Source: Candidatus Omnitrophota bacterium
GTDB lineage: Bacteria > Omnitrophota > Gorgyraeia > Aquiviventales > Aquiviventaceae
Direction of reading: 5' to 3'
DNA length: 44,283 nucleotides
Assembly (NCBI GenBank): GCA_016190215.1
Contig: JACPRA010000001.1
Coordinates: forward strand, 1-44,283
Each line of letters starts with the position of its first letter. Position 1 is the stretch's first letter. The position numbers and the translations under genes were made by a program. Positions 31,135-42,904 of the stretch are shown piece after piece. The notes below the pieces were generated by a model. That model made no database searches, had not been told where the DNA came from, and was given only the letters and a program-made list of their open reading frames with translations.

Positions 31135-32730
31135 TTAGGCGGAGGCGTACACGCGATAATCCAGGAACGGGAACAGATTATCGCCGGCTTCCACCTGGCC
31201 CAGCCAGGCTTCGTCAATCGTGCGGCTGGTGATCGCATCGTACAGGCGGGTGAACCGGGCGAGATGGTCGTGGAGACGGCGGTAGGCATACGCGGTGTGG
31301 GTCTGCGTCTTGAGAATGAACGCCCAGTCCGACGCCTGGGCCAGCAGCAGCTCGCGGGCCGACTGGTTCAGCGCGCGGCGCATCGGGCCGGAGCTGTCCG
31401 GATGGCGCGCGGCCAGCTCCTGCATCCGCTCGGCCATCTTGTGGAGGTGCCGGTAGATCCAGTCGTTCGCACCGTTGAGCCACACCTCGCTGTAGCCCTG
31501 GTAGCCCCAGCTTGACTGGCAGGGCTGCACCACCTGGTTGCGCGGGTGGCGCTCCAGGTAGTCGCCGGGGCTGACCAGCTCCAGCCCGGGGTGGTGCGCG
31601 TGGGCGCGCCGGATGAGCGCCTCGATCCAATCCGGGCCCTCGAACCACCAGTGGCCGAACAGCTCCGTGTCGTAGGGACTGACGATGAGCGGCTCGCGGT
31701 CGATCAGGCCGCGCAGCGCGTCCACCTGCCGCTCGCGGCTGGAGAGGAAATGCGCCGCGTGGCGCGAGGCCTGCTCCAGCGCGCGATCCGGGTCATAGGG
31801 CTCTTTCGACTCGGTCTTGCCGGTGATGCGGTGGTACTTGACGCCGGTGTGGACGCGCGCGCCGTCCGAGCCGATGTACGGCCGCACGTACTCGAGGTCC
31901 AAGTCGAACCCGATGTCGCGGTAGAACTCCCGGTAGGCCGGGTCGCCGGGGTAGCCTTCTTCGGCGCTCCACACGCTCTTGGACGACTCCAGGTCACGCC
32001 CGAAGGCGGCGACCCCGCTGGGGCAGATGACCGGAGCGTACGTGCCGTATTTCGGCCGGGGCGACCCGAAAAAGATGCCGTGCGCGTCGGTGAGGAAATA
32101 CCGGATGCCCGCCTCTTTCAGCCAGGCGTCATGGCCGGGATGATAGCCGCACTCGGGCAGCCACATCCCCTCCGGGCGCCGGCCGAAGGCATGCTCGAAG
32201 GCCTGCACCCCGATGGCGATTTGGGCGCGCACCGCCGCGGGCTGATAGTCCATCAGCGGCAGATACCCGTGCGTCGCGCAGGAAGCCAGCGGCTCAATGG
32301 CCCCTGCGTCCATCAGTTGCCGGAAGGCCGGGATCACACGGCAGTGATTGACCTCCACGAACATCCGGCGGGCCGAGGCGAAGCGGTGGTGATAGAAGAG
32401 GGCCAAGCGATGGAAGTGCGGCTGCCACCGCGTGCGGGAGATCTCGCGCTCGGTCAGCTCCAGCAGCTTGTCCAGGTGCCGCACGTAGCGGCGCTGCAGC
32501 AGCTCGTCATCGAGCATCGCCAGCAGCGTCGGGGTGAACGACATCGTCACCCGGACGGGGATGCCCTCGTCCACCAGCCGCTGGAACCGCTCCAGCAGCG
32601 GCAGGTAGGTTTCGGTCAGCGCCTCGAAGAACCAGCGCTCCTCGAGAAAATCCTCATGCTCCGGATGGCGGATGAACGGCAAGTGGGAATGTAACACGAA
32701 CGCGAGGTAGCCGCGGGGCTGGGCGGCCAT
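31135..32730 (-). CDS. GH57 1,4-alpha-glucan branching enzyme
   Basis: 531 residues. Creates alpha-1,6 branches in glycogen. N-terminal FVLHSHLPFIRHPE is the GH57 start. The nucleophile is Glu193 in EGMWLPECGYHPG and the acid Asp354 in IVSPYDTELFGHWWFEGPDW, at positions very close to those of characterised archaeal and Thermus GH57 branching enzymes. The C-terminal helical DUF1957 domain ends with the frame. The ATG at 32730 follows the DUF4912 gene stop by one base. The order DUF4912-GH57-glgA argues strongly for the branching role over amylase or galactosidase activity. Confidence 0.92.
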   Translation of the reverse strand: MAAQPRGYLAFVLHSHLPFIRHPEHEDFLEERWFFEALTETYLPLLERFQRLVDEGIPVRVTMSFTPTLLAMLDDELLQRRYVRHLDKLLELTEREISRTRWQPHFHRLALFYHHRFASARRMFVEVNHCRVIPAFRQLMDAGAIEPLASCATHGYLPLMDYQPAAVRAQIAIGVQAFEHAFGRRPEGMWLPECGYHPGHDAWLKEAGIRYFLTDAHGIFFGSPRPKYGTYAPVICPSGVAAFGRDLESSKSVWSAEEGYPGDPAYREFYRDIGFDLDLEYVRPYIGSDGARVHTGVKYHRITGKTESKEPYDPDRALEQASRHAAHFLSSRERQVDALRGLIDREPLIVSPYDTELFGHWWFEGPDWIEALIRRAHAHHPGLELVSPGDYLERHPRNQVVQPCQSSWGYQGYSEVWLNGANDWIYRHLHKMAERMQELAARHPDSSGPMRRALNQSARELLLAQASDWAFILKTQTHTAYAYRRLHDHLARFTRLYDAITSRTIDEAWLGQVEAGDNLFPFLDYRVYASA

Positions 32731-32731
32731 G

Positions 32732-34108
32732 TCAGCGGGCCTCCGGCTGTCCGCGGCGCGCGGGCGCGGTCGCATCCGGCGCCGGGCCGGCTTTCTCTTG
32801 CACCCGGTAGATCACCACGGGGGTGACAGCGGCTTGGTGGGTCGCGGTGGTGGCCGCCACGTCAATGGCTTGCGTGCCCTCGGGCAGCGCGAACCGCGCG
32901 CTGAAGGAGCCGTCGGCGCGCAGCGCCACCGGCTGGCCTTGAATCGTCACGGTGGCTCTCGGGTCGGCGGAGCCGTGGACGATCAGCTCCGCATGGACCC
33001 GCAGCGCCTTCGGCTGATGGGACGATGGCACATCCATAGAGGAGGCCGCCGCTCCGGCTGAGCCTGGGGCCGCGTGTTCCAATGCGTTTTTCGCCGAGCC
33101 GGGGCTGGAGCCCATGCCGATCTGCCCCGACAGGTGCAGCAGCTTCCAGAATTGCTCGTCGGCGATGCGCCATGCCTCGTCAATGACGTCGGAGGGGCCG
33201 GATCGCGGCGCGCGCACCTGATTCGAGCGCGCGATCGCCAGGAACCGGCCGAACCGGGTCAGCAGGCCGATCTCCACGACAAAGGCATGGTCCGGCGCGT
33301 TGGTGTTGAGGTACCAATTGGCGGCCAATCCGGAGAGCGGAATGTCCATCCAATGCGCCGCCGACTCCGGCGCGCCCCCGTCGGTCACGTCGTAGACCCG
33401 CAGAATCGTCTGCAGGCCGATCACCTCCTCCGGCGTCAGGCGCGATTTCACCCGCCGCTCATCCGAGGGATGCACTTCCCAATAGGCGTAGAGCCACCAG
33501 GGGTCTTTGACGAGCAGCGCAATGCGGGTATCGCCGTAACCGGCCGGGATGATGAACGTCGCTTCGCTATACGGCCTGGCGCGGGGCGGCTGCGGCGCCG
33601 ACGGCACAGCCGTCGCGGGCTTCGCGGCCCTCGCCGCCAAGGAGGCAAGAAACGACGGTGACGCGGTACCGGGTGTGGCCGCGGGAGCTAGCGTTGAGGC
33701 CGTGGTGCGGCGCCCCTCGGCTCGGCTCCGGACGCCCACTTGCCCGCCCCGGCGCGAACCTTCGGCGGGTCGGAGAACAGGAGCGGCAGGTCGGCGCGTC
33801 CGCCCGGCCGTGCTGGGCTGGCGCGAAGCGGCGTGCACCAGCGCTTGACGGCGGCGCAGCGGCGCAGCGGCTTTGGGCGCTTTCGATGTGACCGCACTGG
33901 TTGGAGCGCGCTTGACCGCGCGCGCCGCAGCGGGTTTCAACACGCGCCGCACGGTGTGAGCCAGCGCCTGGACGGTGCGCTTCACGCGCGTCGTCCGGGT
34001 GGTTCCGGCAGCCGGTGAGGATGTCTTGGAATCTGGGGTGCGCGGCCGGCTTGCGGGAACTGCGGGGCGGCGGGCGCTGGATTCGACAGATTTTCGGCGA
34101 GTCGCCAT
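32732..34108 (-). CDS. DUF4912 protein with basic low-complexity N-terminus
   Basis: 458 residues. The first 150 or so are Ala/Arg/Ser/Thr/Lys-rich like histone H1 tails (ARAVKRAPTSAVTSKAPKAA). From about residue 185 the DUF4912 domain appears: GDTRIALLVKDPWWLYAYW, YLNTNAPDHAFVVEIG and SGPSDVIDEAWRIADEQFW. A C-terminal beta-sandwich-like part (HGSADPRATVTIQGQPVALR) resembles glycan-binding or Ig-like modules. DUF4912 genes commonly precede GH57 genes in several phyla. Binding of glucan or organisation of glycogen is a reasonable guess, and the basic tail could bind nucleic acid or polymer. GTG at 34111 is an alternative start. Confidence 0.85.
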   Translation of the reverse strand: MATRRKSVESSARRPAVPASRPRTPDSKTSSPAAGTTRTTRVKRTVQALAHTVRRVLKPAAARAVKRAPTSAVTSKAPKAAAPLRRRQALVHAASRQPSTAGRTRRPAAPVLRPAEGSRRGGQVGVRSRAEGRRTTASTLAPAATPGTASPSFLASLAARAAKPATAVPSAPQPPRARPYSEATFIIPAGYGDTRIALLVKDPWWLYAYWEVHPSDERRVKSRLTPEEVIGLQTILRVYDVTDGGAPESAAHWMDIPLSGLAANWYLNTNAPDHAFVVEIGLLTRFGRFLAIARSNQVRAPRSGPSDVIDEAWRIADEQFWKLLHLSGQIGMGSSPGSAKNALEHAAPGSAGAAASSMDVPSSHQPKALRVHAELIVHGSADPRATVTIQGQPVALRADGSFSARFALPEGTQAIDVAATTATHQAAVTPVVIYRVQEKAGPAPDATAPARRGQPEAR

Positions 34109-34137
34109 CACGAGACAGTACCCCCTTCTAGCCCGGT

Positions 34138-34167
34138 ATTATACGCCCGCCGGCAGGGGCGACACAA
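34138..34167 (-). promoter_or_regulatory. Promoter of the DUF4912-GH57-glgA group
   Basis: Minus strand TTGTGT (34162-34167), 18-base spacer, TATAAT (34138-34143). A leader of about 23 bases includes AGAAGGGGG, a plausible ribosome site. Confidence 0.6.
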
Positions 34168-34194
34168 CGAAAGCTTGCCCGGGATCGCGATGTG

Positions 34195-34253
34195 CCGTTC
34201 GTGGTTCGCTTGCGAATCACGAACGACGCTTCACGCGTCACGCGTTTACGAAT
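34195..34253. repeat. Heptamer array with hairpin before the glycogen promoter
   Basis: A stem formed by CGTTCGTGGTTC and GAATCACGAACG (one mismatch) runs into ACGAACG-ACGCTTC-ACGCGTC-ACGCGTT-TACGAAT with period 7. The array passes through the terC stop codon. Confidence 0.7.
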
Positions 34254-35238
34254 GGGGAGGACGGGTGGGCGGGCACTTCGGGGGCACCAAGGAGGCGATG
34301 ACCGCCATCGTCAGCACCCCGAGGATCACGCCCAACGACACCGCGATGGGGATATGGTACACGTCGGTCAGCAGCATCTTCACGCCGACGTACAGCAGCA
34401 CGATGGAGACGCCGATCTTCAGGTAGCGGAACATGCCCATGATCCCGCTGAGCAGGAAGTAGAGCGCCCGCAGCCCCAGGATGGCGAACGCGTTGGAGGT
34501 GTAGACGATGAACGGGTCCGGAGACACCGCCAGCACGGCCGGGATCGAGTCAATGGCGAAGATCAGATCGCTCGCCTCCACCACCAGCACCGTCAGGAAG
34601 AGCGGGGTCGCGTGCAGCCGGCCGTTGCGCGTGACGAAGAAGCGGTGCGGCGGCACGTCGGCGTCCGTGGCCACCGGCACGAAGCGCCGGAACAGCCGCA
34701 CCACGCGGTTTTTGTTCGGGTCAATGTGCTGCTCCTGTTGGGTGGCCATCCGGATGCCGGTGAAGATCAGCAGCCCGCCGAAGACATAGAGCACCCAGTG
34801 GAACATGGTGAGCAGCGTCACCCCGACCAGCACCAGCACCAGCCGCATCACCAGCGCGCCCAGGATCCCCCACTTGAGCACGATGGATTGGTCGTGCGCG
34901 GAGACATGGAAATAGGAAAAAATGAGGATAAAGACGAAGAGATTGTCGACGCTGAGGGATTTTTCGATCAGGTAGCCGGTGAGGAACTCCAGGCTCTTCT
35001 GCGAACCCATTTCATGCCCCACCCACAAACAGAACAGGAGGGACACGCACACCCAGGCGATGCTCCACCACGCCGCCTCTTTCAACGAGACGGCATGGCT
35101 CTTGCGGTTGACGATGCCCAGGTCCACGAAGAGCATCGCGAGGATGATGAGATTGAAGACGCCCCATAAGACCAGCGAATGGCCGGCCGGGACGACGGTC
35201 TCCGGGGTCACGGGCACGGAGACGAGCGCGGAGAGCAT
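34246..35238 (-). CDS. TerC/Alx family membrane protein
   Basis: 330 residues with about nine transmembrane helices. Family signatures are present: LIEKSLSVDNLFVFILIFSY, cut at the Tyr, and VEASDLIFAIDSIPAVLAV, both with the conserved acidic residues in the membrane. Alx and related TerC proteins export Mn2+ and may load metal into secreted proteins; tellurite resistance is only the historical name. A GTG at 35241 immediately precedes the ATG and is an alternative start. The gene follows the secreted cyclophilin by about 10 bases, so they may be cotranscribed. Its last codons fall in a heptamer array. Confidence 0.9.
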   Translation of the reverse strand: MLSALVSVPVTPETVVPAGHSLVLWGVFNLIILAMLFVDLGIVNRKSHAVSLKEAAWWSIAWVCVSLLFCLWVGHEMGSQKSLEFLTGYLIEKSLSVDNLFVFILIFSYFHVSAHDQSIVLKWGILGALVMRLVLVLVGVTLLTMFHWVLYVFGGLLIFTGIRMATQQEQHIDPNKNRVVRLFRRFVPVATDADVPPHRFFVTRNGRLHATPLFLTVLVVEASDLIFAIDSIPAVLAVSPDPFIVYTSNAFAILGLRALYFLLSGIMGMFRYLKIGVSIVLLYVGVKMLLTDVYHIPIAVSLGVILGVLTMAVIASLVPPKCPPTRPPHS

Positions 35239-35248
35239 CACCTGCCGA

Positions 35249-35791
35249 TCAGGGCTGCGCTTGGATCGTCACCGACGTCAGCTTGATCTCAACTAAGGGG
35301 CGGTCATTGGCATCGCGGGGTGCGGCGCCGATCGCCTCGACCACGCCCTGCCCCTCCACCACGCGCCCGAAGACGGTGTGGCGGCCGTCGAGCCAGGGGG
35401 TGGCGGCCAGCGTGATGAAGAACTGGCTGCCGTTGGTGTTGGGGCCGGCGTTCGCCATGGAGAGGACGCCGGGGGCGTCGTGGCGCAGGCGCGGGGAAAT
35501 CTCATCCGCGAACGTGTAGCCCGGCCCGCCCCGGCCGGTGCCGGTGGGATCGCCGGTCTGCACCATGAAGCCGGGGATCACCCGGTGGAACACGACGCCG
35601 TTATAGAAACCTTTATTCGCCAGGGTGATGAAATTCTCCACCGTCTTGGGCGCTTCCTCCGGGTAGAGCTCCACGACCACGCGGCCCTTGGACGTCTCGA
35701 TGACGGCCCGCGGGTGAACGGTTTCAGCACGAGCCATCTCAACCCCTCCTCCCAACAGCACGATGCCCAGCCACACGCACGCGCGTTTCAT
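35249..35791 (-). CDS. Exported cyclophilin-type peptidyl-prolyl isomerase
   Basis: 180 residues. Speeds proline isomerisation during folding in the periplasm. A signal peptide ends near MARA-E (residue 22). The cyclophilin core shows [19 protein letters not shown] (catalytic Arg), [20 protein letters not shown] and [18 protein letters not shown] (the Trp of the cyclosporin pocket). The ATG at 35791 starts the signal peptide; the frame is open further upstream but without hydrophobic sequence. An extended -10 promoter lies about 50 bases upstream, and terC follows on the same strand. Confidence 0.93.
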   Translation of the reverse strand: MKRACVWLGIVLLGGGVEMARAETVHPRAVIETSKGRVVVELYPEEAPKTVENFITLANKGFYNGVVFHRVIPGFMVQTGDPTGTGRGGPGYTFADEISPRLRHDAPGVLSMANAGPNTNGSQFFITLAATPWLDGRHTVFGRVVEGQGVVEAIGAAPRDANDRPLVEIKLTSVTIQAQP

Positions 35792-35843
35792 GGTATCGGT
35801 CCTCTCGTTGTCGCCACGTCCCCGGATCGCAACGCATCCGGCC

Positions 35844-35852
35844 ATTATAGCA
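35844..35852 (-). promoter_or_regulatory. Extended -10 promoter for the cyclophilin gene
   Basis: Minus strand TGC-TATAAT with no good -35 hexamer, the same form as the nadE promoter. Confidence 0.5.
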
Positions 35853-35911
35853 GCAGCGCGGCATCGTAACGAAAACCTTCCTCCAACCTTGGAGCCATTC
35901 CTCCACCAACA

Positions 35912-38065
35912 TTAGAGTTCAATTCGCCGTAACCGAAGCGCGTTGCCGATGACGGATACCGAGCTGAATGTCATGGCGGCCCCCGCCAGCATGGGACTCA
36001 GGAGGACGCCGCACAATGGGTAGAGGACCCCGGCAGCCACCGGCACGCCGAGGGCGTTATAGATGAAGGCGAAGAACAAGTTCTGCCGGATATTCCGCAT
36101 GGCGGCGTGACTCAGCCGTTTGGCCCGGGCAATCCCTCGCAAATCTCCCTTCACCAGCGTGATGTCGGCGCTGTCCATGGCGATATCGGTGCCGGTGCCC
36201 ATGGCAATCCCGACATTCGCTTGCGCCAGGGCGGGAGCGTCATTGATCCCATCGCCGGCCATCGCAACGACACGGCCCTCGGCCTGCAGCCGCTTGATCA
36301 GGAGTCCCTTCTGTTCCGGCAGCATGTCCGCGTGCACATCCTTCACACCCAGTTGCCGCGCAACCGCCTCGGCCGTGGTACGGCCGTCCCCGGTGACCAT
36401 CACCACCTGCACACCGGCTTGGCGGAGAATCTCCAGGGCCTCAGGGGTCGAGGCCTTGATCCGATCGCCGATGCCAAGGAAGCCTGCAAGCTGCCGATCT
36501 ACGATCACAAACACGACGGTGTGCCCATCCTGACGCACCGCCTCGGCACGATCCGCCAGCGCCTCGACGGCGATTCCCCGGTCCTCCATGAGCTTCTGGC
36601 CGCCGACAACAATGGCACGTCCATCGATGGTTCCGCTCACCCCCTGTCCGGTAAGCGATTGAAACGCTTGGGGCGACGCCAGCGTCAATCCTCGGCTCGT
36701 AGCACCCTCCACAATCGCCGCCGCCAGTGGATGCTCGCTGCCACGCTCAAGGCCGGCCGCCGCTCGCAGCAGGTCTGATTCGTTCCAGCCGGATACCGGC
36801 ACGACGGTCAGCAGTCTCGGTTTGCCTTCGGTCAATGTGCCGGTCTTATCCACGATCACCGTATCCACCCGTTCCATGACTTCCATGGCCTCGCCGTTCT
36901 TGACCAAGATCCCTGCCTGCGCCCCGCGGCCCACGCTCACCATGATGGACATCGGCGTGGCCAGTCCCAGCGCGCAGGGACAGGCGATGATGAGCACCGC
37001 GATGGCGCTGATGAAGGCATGGGCAAGCCGTGGCTGCGGTCCGACGAGATTCCAGATCACAAAGGTGGCGACGGCGATGACGACCACGGCAGGGACAAAC
37101 CAACCCGAGACAACATCGGCGACCCGCTGGATCGGCGCCCGGCTGCGCTGGGCTTCGCCGACCAGCCGGACGATTTGCCCCAACAGGGTGGCTTGGCCCA
37201 CCCGCGTGGCTTCCATCATGAAGCTGCCGGTCCCATTGACCGTCCCACCGGTGACCTTGGCACCGGGGGTTTTCTCTACTGGGATCGGCTCGCCGGTGAT
37301 CATCGCCTCATCAACCGAGCTGGTCCCTTCCCCCACCACGCCATCGGTCGGGATATGCTCGCCCGGCCGCACGCGGAGCCGATCCCCCACCCGCACCTCG
37401 GCCAGCAGCACATCCATCTCACGCCCGTCAGCCTCGACGCGCCGGGCGGTCTTCGGGGCGAGATTCAGCAAGGCTTTGATGGCCTCGCTGGTGCGGCTCC
37501 TGGCTCGAAGTTCCAGGACTTGGCCCAAGAGCACCAGGGTAATAATGATGGCGGCCGCCTCGAAGTAGACCGGCACCGTCCCGTGCGGCCCGACGACGGA
37601 GGCCGGAAATAGACCCGGTGCAAGCACCGCCAACACGCTGTAGCCATAGGCGGTGCCGGTGCCGATGGCGATCAGTGTGAACATACTCAGGCGACGTCCG
37701 ACGACGGACTGCCAGCCTCGTTGAAAGAACGGCCGGCCGCCCCAGAGCACCACCGGCGTACTGAGCACAAGCTGCAGCCACATGCTGAGGCGACCGGAGA
37801 TAACGTGTCCCAGGGGATTGCCGGGAACCATCTCCGACATGGCCAGCACCAAGACTGGAATGGCGAAGACCAGACTGAGCCGAAACCGGCGGGCCATGTC
37901 ACGCAGCTCGGGGTTCGTCGGCTCCTCGGCGGCCGGCTCGAGCGGCTCCAGAGCCATTCCACAGACCGGACAAGAGCCCGGTCCTTGTTGGCGGACCTCC
38001 GGATGCATGGGACAGGTGTAGAGCTGTTGGGGTACCAGTGGCCCTGCCTGCTCGCGGGATCTCAT
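35912..38065 (-). CDS. Copper-type P1B ATPase with N-terminal metal-binding motif
   Basis: 717-residue inner-membrane pump that expels Cu(I)/Ag(I) using ATP. The N-terminus is the heavy-metal-binding motif YTCPMHPEV...CPVCGM (Cys18, His21, Cys32, Cys35) instead of a ferredoxin-like HMA domain. Transport motif CPC is at 362-364 ([11 protein letters not shown]), phosphorylated Asp406 in DKTGTLT, phosphatase loop [19 protein letters not shown] for nucleotide and [10 protein letters not shown] hinge. The ATG at 38065 overlaps the cusA stop by 4 bases. The CPC motif fits monovalent copper or silver. It completes an operon with a TolC-like channel, CusB-like adaptor and CusA pump, so cytoplasmic and periplasmic export are produced together. 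Confidence 0.93.
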   Translation of the reverse strand: MRSREQAGPLVPQQLYTCPMHPEVRQQGPGSCPVCGMALEPLEPAAEEPTNPELRDMARRFRLSLVFAIPVLVLAMSEMVPGNPLGHVISGRLSMWLQLVLSTPVVLWGGRPFFQRGWQSVVGRRLSMFTLIAIGTGTAYGYSVLAVLAPGLFPASVVGPHGTVPVYFEAAAIIITLVLLGQVLELRARSRTSEAIKALLNLAPKTARRVEADGREMDVLLAEVRVGDRLRVRPGEHIPTDGVVGEGTSSVDEAMITGEPIPVEKTPGAKVTGGTVNGTGSFMMEATRVGQATLLGQIVRLVGEAQRSRAPIQRVADVVSGWFVPAVVVIAVATFVIWNLVGPQPRLAHAFISAIAVLIIACPCALGLATPMSIMVSVGRGAQAGILVKNGEAMEVMERVDTVIVDKTGTLTEGKPRLLTVVPVSGWNESDLLRAAAGLERGSEHPLAAAIVEGATSRGLTLASPQAFQSLTGQGVSGTIDGRAIVVGGQKLMEDRGIAVEALADRAEAVRQDGHTVVFVIVDRQLAGFLGIGDRIKASTPEALEILRQAGVQVVMVTGDGRTTAEAVARQLGVKDVHADMLPEQKGLLIKRLQAEGRVVAMAGDGINDAPALAQANVGIAMGTGTDIAMDSADITLVKGDLRGIARAKRLSHAAMRNIRQNLFFAFIYNALGVPVAAGVLYPLCGVLLSPMLAGAAMTFSSVSVIGNALRLRRIEL

Positions 38066-41000
38066 CCTACTCGTGACACGGCCGCCTGACGAGTTACCCA
38101 GTCGGCTTTGCCTTCCTTCATCTCGAACTTCCATTTCCAGAGGAAGTAAATCGCCGGGTAGATCAGCAGCTCCAGCGCGAACGAGGTCGCCAGGCCGCCG
38201 ACCATCGGGGCCGCCACGCGCTTCATCATGTCCGCGCCCCGGCCCACCGACCACATGATCGGCAACAACCCGATGAACGTCGTCATCACCGTCATCATCT
38301 TGGGCCGGATCCGCTTCACCGCGCCGTGGATGATGGCCTCCTCCAGATCCTTGGCGTTGCGCATCCTGCCTTTCTGCACGGCGTCGTTATAGGCCAGGTC
38401 GAGAAACAGCAGCATGAAGACGCCGGTCTCCGCGTCAAGCCCCATGAGCGCCAGCACGCCGACGGTCACCGCGGTCGAGACGTTGTAGTTGAGGACCCAC
38501 AAGAGGCAGACCGCCCCGACGATGGAAAACGGCACCGCGAGCAGGACCATCCCGGTCCTCGCCCACGAATGGGTGTTCATATACAAGAGCACCACGATGA
38601 GAAAGAGCGTGATCGGCAAGACGACTTTCATCCGCTCCCGGACCCGGATCATGTTCTCGTACTGGCCGCTCCAGATGAGGCCGTAGCCGGAGGGCAGCGT
38701 CAACTCCGCCGCCACCTTCTGCTTCGCCTCAGTGACGTAGCCGCCGATGTCCCGGCCGGCCACATCCACGTAGACGTAGCCGGAGAGCAGGCCGTTTTCA
38801 TTGCGCAACATCGCCGGCCCGGAGACGAGTTGAATGTCGGCCAACTGCGCGAGGGGGATGTGCTGTCCCGCCGGGGTCGGCACGAGCACCCGCTTGAGCT
38901 TCTCGATGTCATCCCGCAGCTCCCGGGAGTAGCGCACATTGACCGGATAGCGCTCGCGGCCTTCGATCGTGGTCGTGATGTTCTCCCCCCCGATCGCGGA
39001 CATGATCACCATCTGGACTTCGGCGACCGAGAGGCCGTACCGGGCCAGCGCATCCCGGTTGAGCTCGAAGTCCACGAAGTAGCCGCCCGCGACCCGCTCC
39101 GCATAGACGCTGCGGGTCCCCGGGATGTCCTTCAGGATCATTTCGAGGTGGGTGCCGGTTGCTTCGATCGTCTTCACGTCCGAGCCGAGGATCTTGATCC
39201 CGATCGGCGTGCGCACGCCGGTTGAGAGCATGTCAATCCGGGCCTTGATCGGCATGGTCCACGCGTTGGTGACCCCGGTGATCCGCAGGGCGTCGTCCAT
39301 TTCCTCAATGAGTTGCTGATCCGAGATGCGCTCAGGCCAGAAGCTCTGCAACGGCCATTTGAGCGGCCCCGGCAGCCATGAGTACCAGCGGCGACGTTGG
39401 CGCCACTCGGCTTCCGGCTTGAGCACCACGGTGGTCTCCATCATCGAAAACGGCGCCGGATCGGTGGAGCTTTCCATCCGGCCGGCTTTGCCGAAGACGC
39501 GCTCGACTTCGGGAAAGCTCTTGATGACCTGGTCCTGCTTCTGCAGCAGCGCCTGCGCTTCGGTCACGGAGATGCCGGGCAGCGTCGTGGGCATGTAGAG
39601 GAGTGTGCCCTCATAGAGCGGCGGCATGAACTCAAAACCTCGGATCAAGGCGCCGGGCAGTCGGACGCTGAACATCATCGAACCCAGGTTGATGACGGCC
39701 CACACCGAGAGGATCGCCGAGATGACGACGGCGGGCTTGCGGTATTTGAGCATCCAGCGACACACCGGCTCGTAGAGCCGGAAGAGGACCTTACTGACCG
39801 GGTGCGTCTCCTCTTCATAATACGTCCCCACCAACAGGCTGGTGGCGACCTTCGAGACCACGGCTTCGCTCGTGCTCGGCGCGGGCTGCCGCCGACGCCA
39901 CGGCCACCGGACCCGGATGGGGTCCATCCGGGCAAACAGCATCCGCACGGCCGGATCCAGCGTGATCGCCAGGACGGCGGCCATGATCATCGTGAAGGTC
40001 TTGGCCCAGGCCAGGGGCTTAAACAGCCGGCCTTCTTGGTCCACCAGCGTGAAGATGGGCAGGAACGCCACGGCGATGACCAAGACCGAGAAGAAAACGG
40101 ACGAGCCGACCTCCTTCAGGGCCTGGAGGCGAACCGCATGAAAATCGCCCTTGCGGCCGCCCGCGACCCACTGCTCCAGGCGTTTGTAGGCATTCTCGAC
40201 TTCCACGATCGCGCCATCAACCAACACCCCGATGGAGATGGCGATCCCTGACAGCGACATGATGTTCGAGCTCAGCCGCAGGCCGTAGAGCGGGATAAAC
40301 GACAGCAGCACCGCGATCGGGATCGAGACGATCGGCACGATCGCCGAGGGAATGTGCCAGAGAAACAGCAGAATGACGAGGCTGACCACGACCATCTCTT
40401 CAATGAGCTGGCGCTTGAGGGTGGCCATGGACTCCGTGATCAGCTCTGAGCGATCGTAGGTGACCACCAGCTCGACCCCGGGCGGGAACGACGACTTGGC
40501 CTCCTCGATTCTCGCTTTGACCCGGTTGATCACGGTCAAGGCGTTCTCACCGTAGCGCATGATGACGGTGCCGCCGACCGTGTCCCCCTCCCCGTCCAGA
40601 TCGGCCAGCCCCCGGCGGATTTCCGGCCCCAAGGCGACGGTGCCGAGGTGCCGCACCAAGATGGGCGTCCCCTTCCGGTCCGTGCCCACCACGATCTTCT
40701 CCAGGTCCTGCACCGACTTCGCATAGCCCCGGCCCCGGACCATGTACTCGGCCCCGGAGAACTCCAATAACCGGCCGCCGACTTCCTGGTTGCCGGAACG
40801 GATCGCCTCGACCACCGTGGTCAGCGGCATGTTGTATGCCAGGAGCCGGTTGGGGTCGATCGTGATCTGGTACTGCTTGACGAAGCCGCCGATCGAGGCG
40901 ACTTCCGCGACACCAGGAACGCTTTGCAGGTGATACCGCAGATACCAGTCCTGGAATGTCCGCAACTCCTGGAGATTGTGCTGCCCGGTCTTATCCACGA

Positions 41001-41494
41001 GCGCGTACTGGAAGACCCATCCCACCCCGGTCGCATCCGGCCCCAACTCGGTCTGCACGCCCTCCGGAAGCTTCGGGATGATCTTGCTGAGATACTCCAA
41101 GGTGCGGCTGCGGGCCCAATAGATGTCGGTGCCGTCCTTGAAGATGACGTACACGTAGGAGAAGCCGAAATCGGAGAAACCCCGGATGGCCTTGACCTTG
41201 GGGGCGCCCAACATCGCGGTGACGATCGGGTAGGTCACCTGGTCTTCGATGATGTCCGGGCTGCGGTCCCACCGGGAGTAGATGATCACCTGGGTATCCG
41301 ACAGATCCGGGATCGCGTCCAGCGGAATGTTGCGGGCGCACCAGACGGCCCCCAGCATCGCCACCACCGCAACGATCAGCACCACGAACTTATTGTGGGC
41401 CGACCACTCGATGATGCGTTCGATCACCCCGCTGCGATGCAGGACCGGCTGCGGCTCCTCCGGCGCAGCCGGCGTGGGAGCGTGCTGGGAAAGA

Positions 41495-41505
<11 letters not shown>
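38062..41505 (-). CDS. cusA: CusA-type heavy-metal RND efflux pump
   Basis: 1147-residue inner-membrane transporter driven by protons, exporting Cu(I)/Ag(I) from periplasm or cytoplasm through the outer membrane. Typical stretches are [34 protein letters not shown], the TM4 segment [20 protein letters not shown] with its essential acidic residue, and [16 protein letters not shown]. Met-rich periplasmic positions ([21 protein letters not shown]) fit the CusA (HME4) group rather than the Zn/Co/Cd CzcA group. The start overlaps the adaptor gene by 11 bases and the stop overlaps the ATPase start by 4. Confidence 0.93.

Positions 41506-42900
<1,395 letters not shown>

Positions 42901-42904
<4 letters not shown>

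Noticed and set aside
29605-31515. 636-codon plus-strand open frame
   Set aside because: Antisense to glgA and the GH57 gene, low-complexity, no recognisable domain; both opposite genes have catalytic motifs.
34246-35238. Tellurite-resistance operon
   Set aside because: A lone TerC/Alx protein without other ter genes; a manganese-related role is more likely.
35882-35906. CTCCAA/TTGGAG inverted repeat after the P-type ATPase gene as a terminator
   Set aside because: The loop would be only two bases and no T-run follows.
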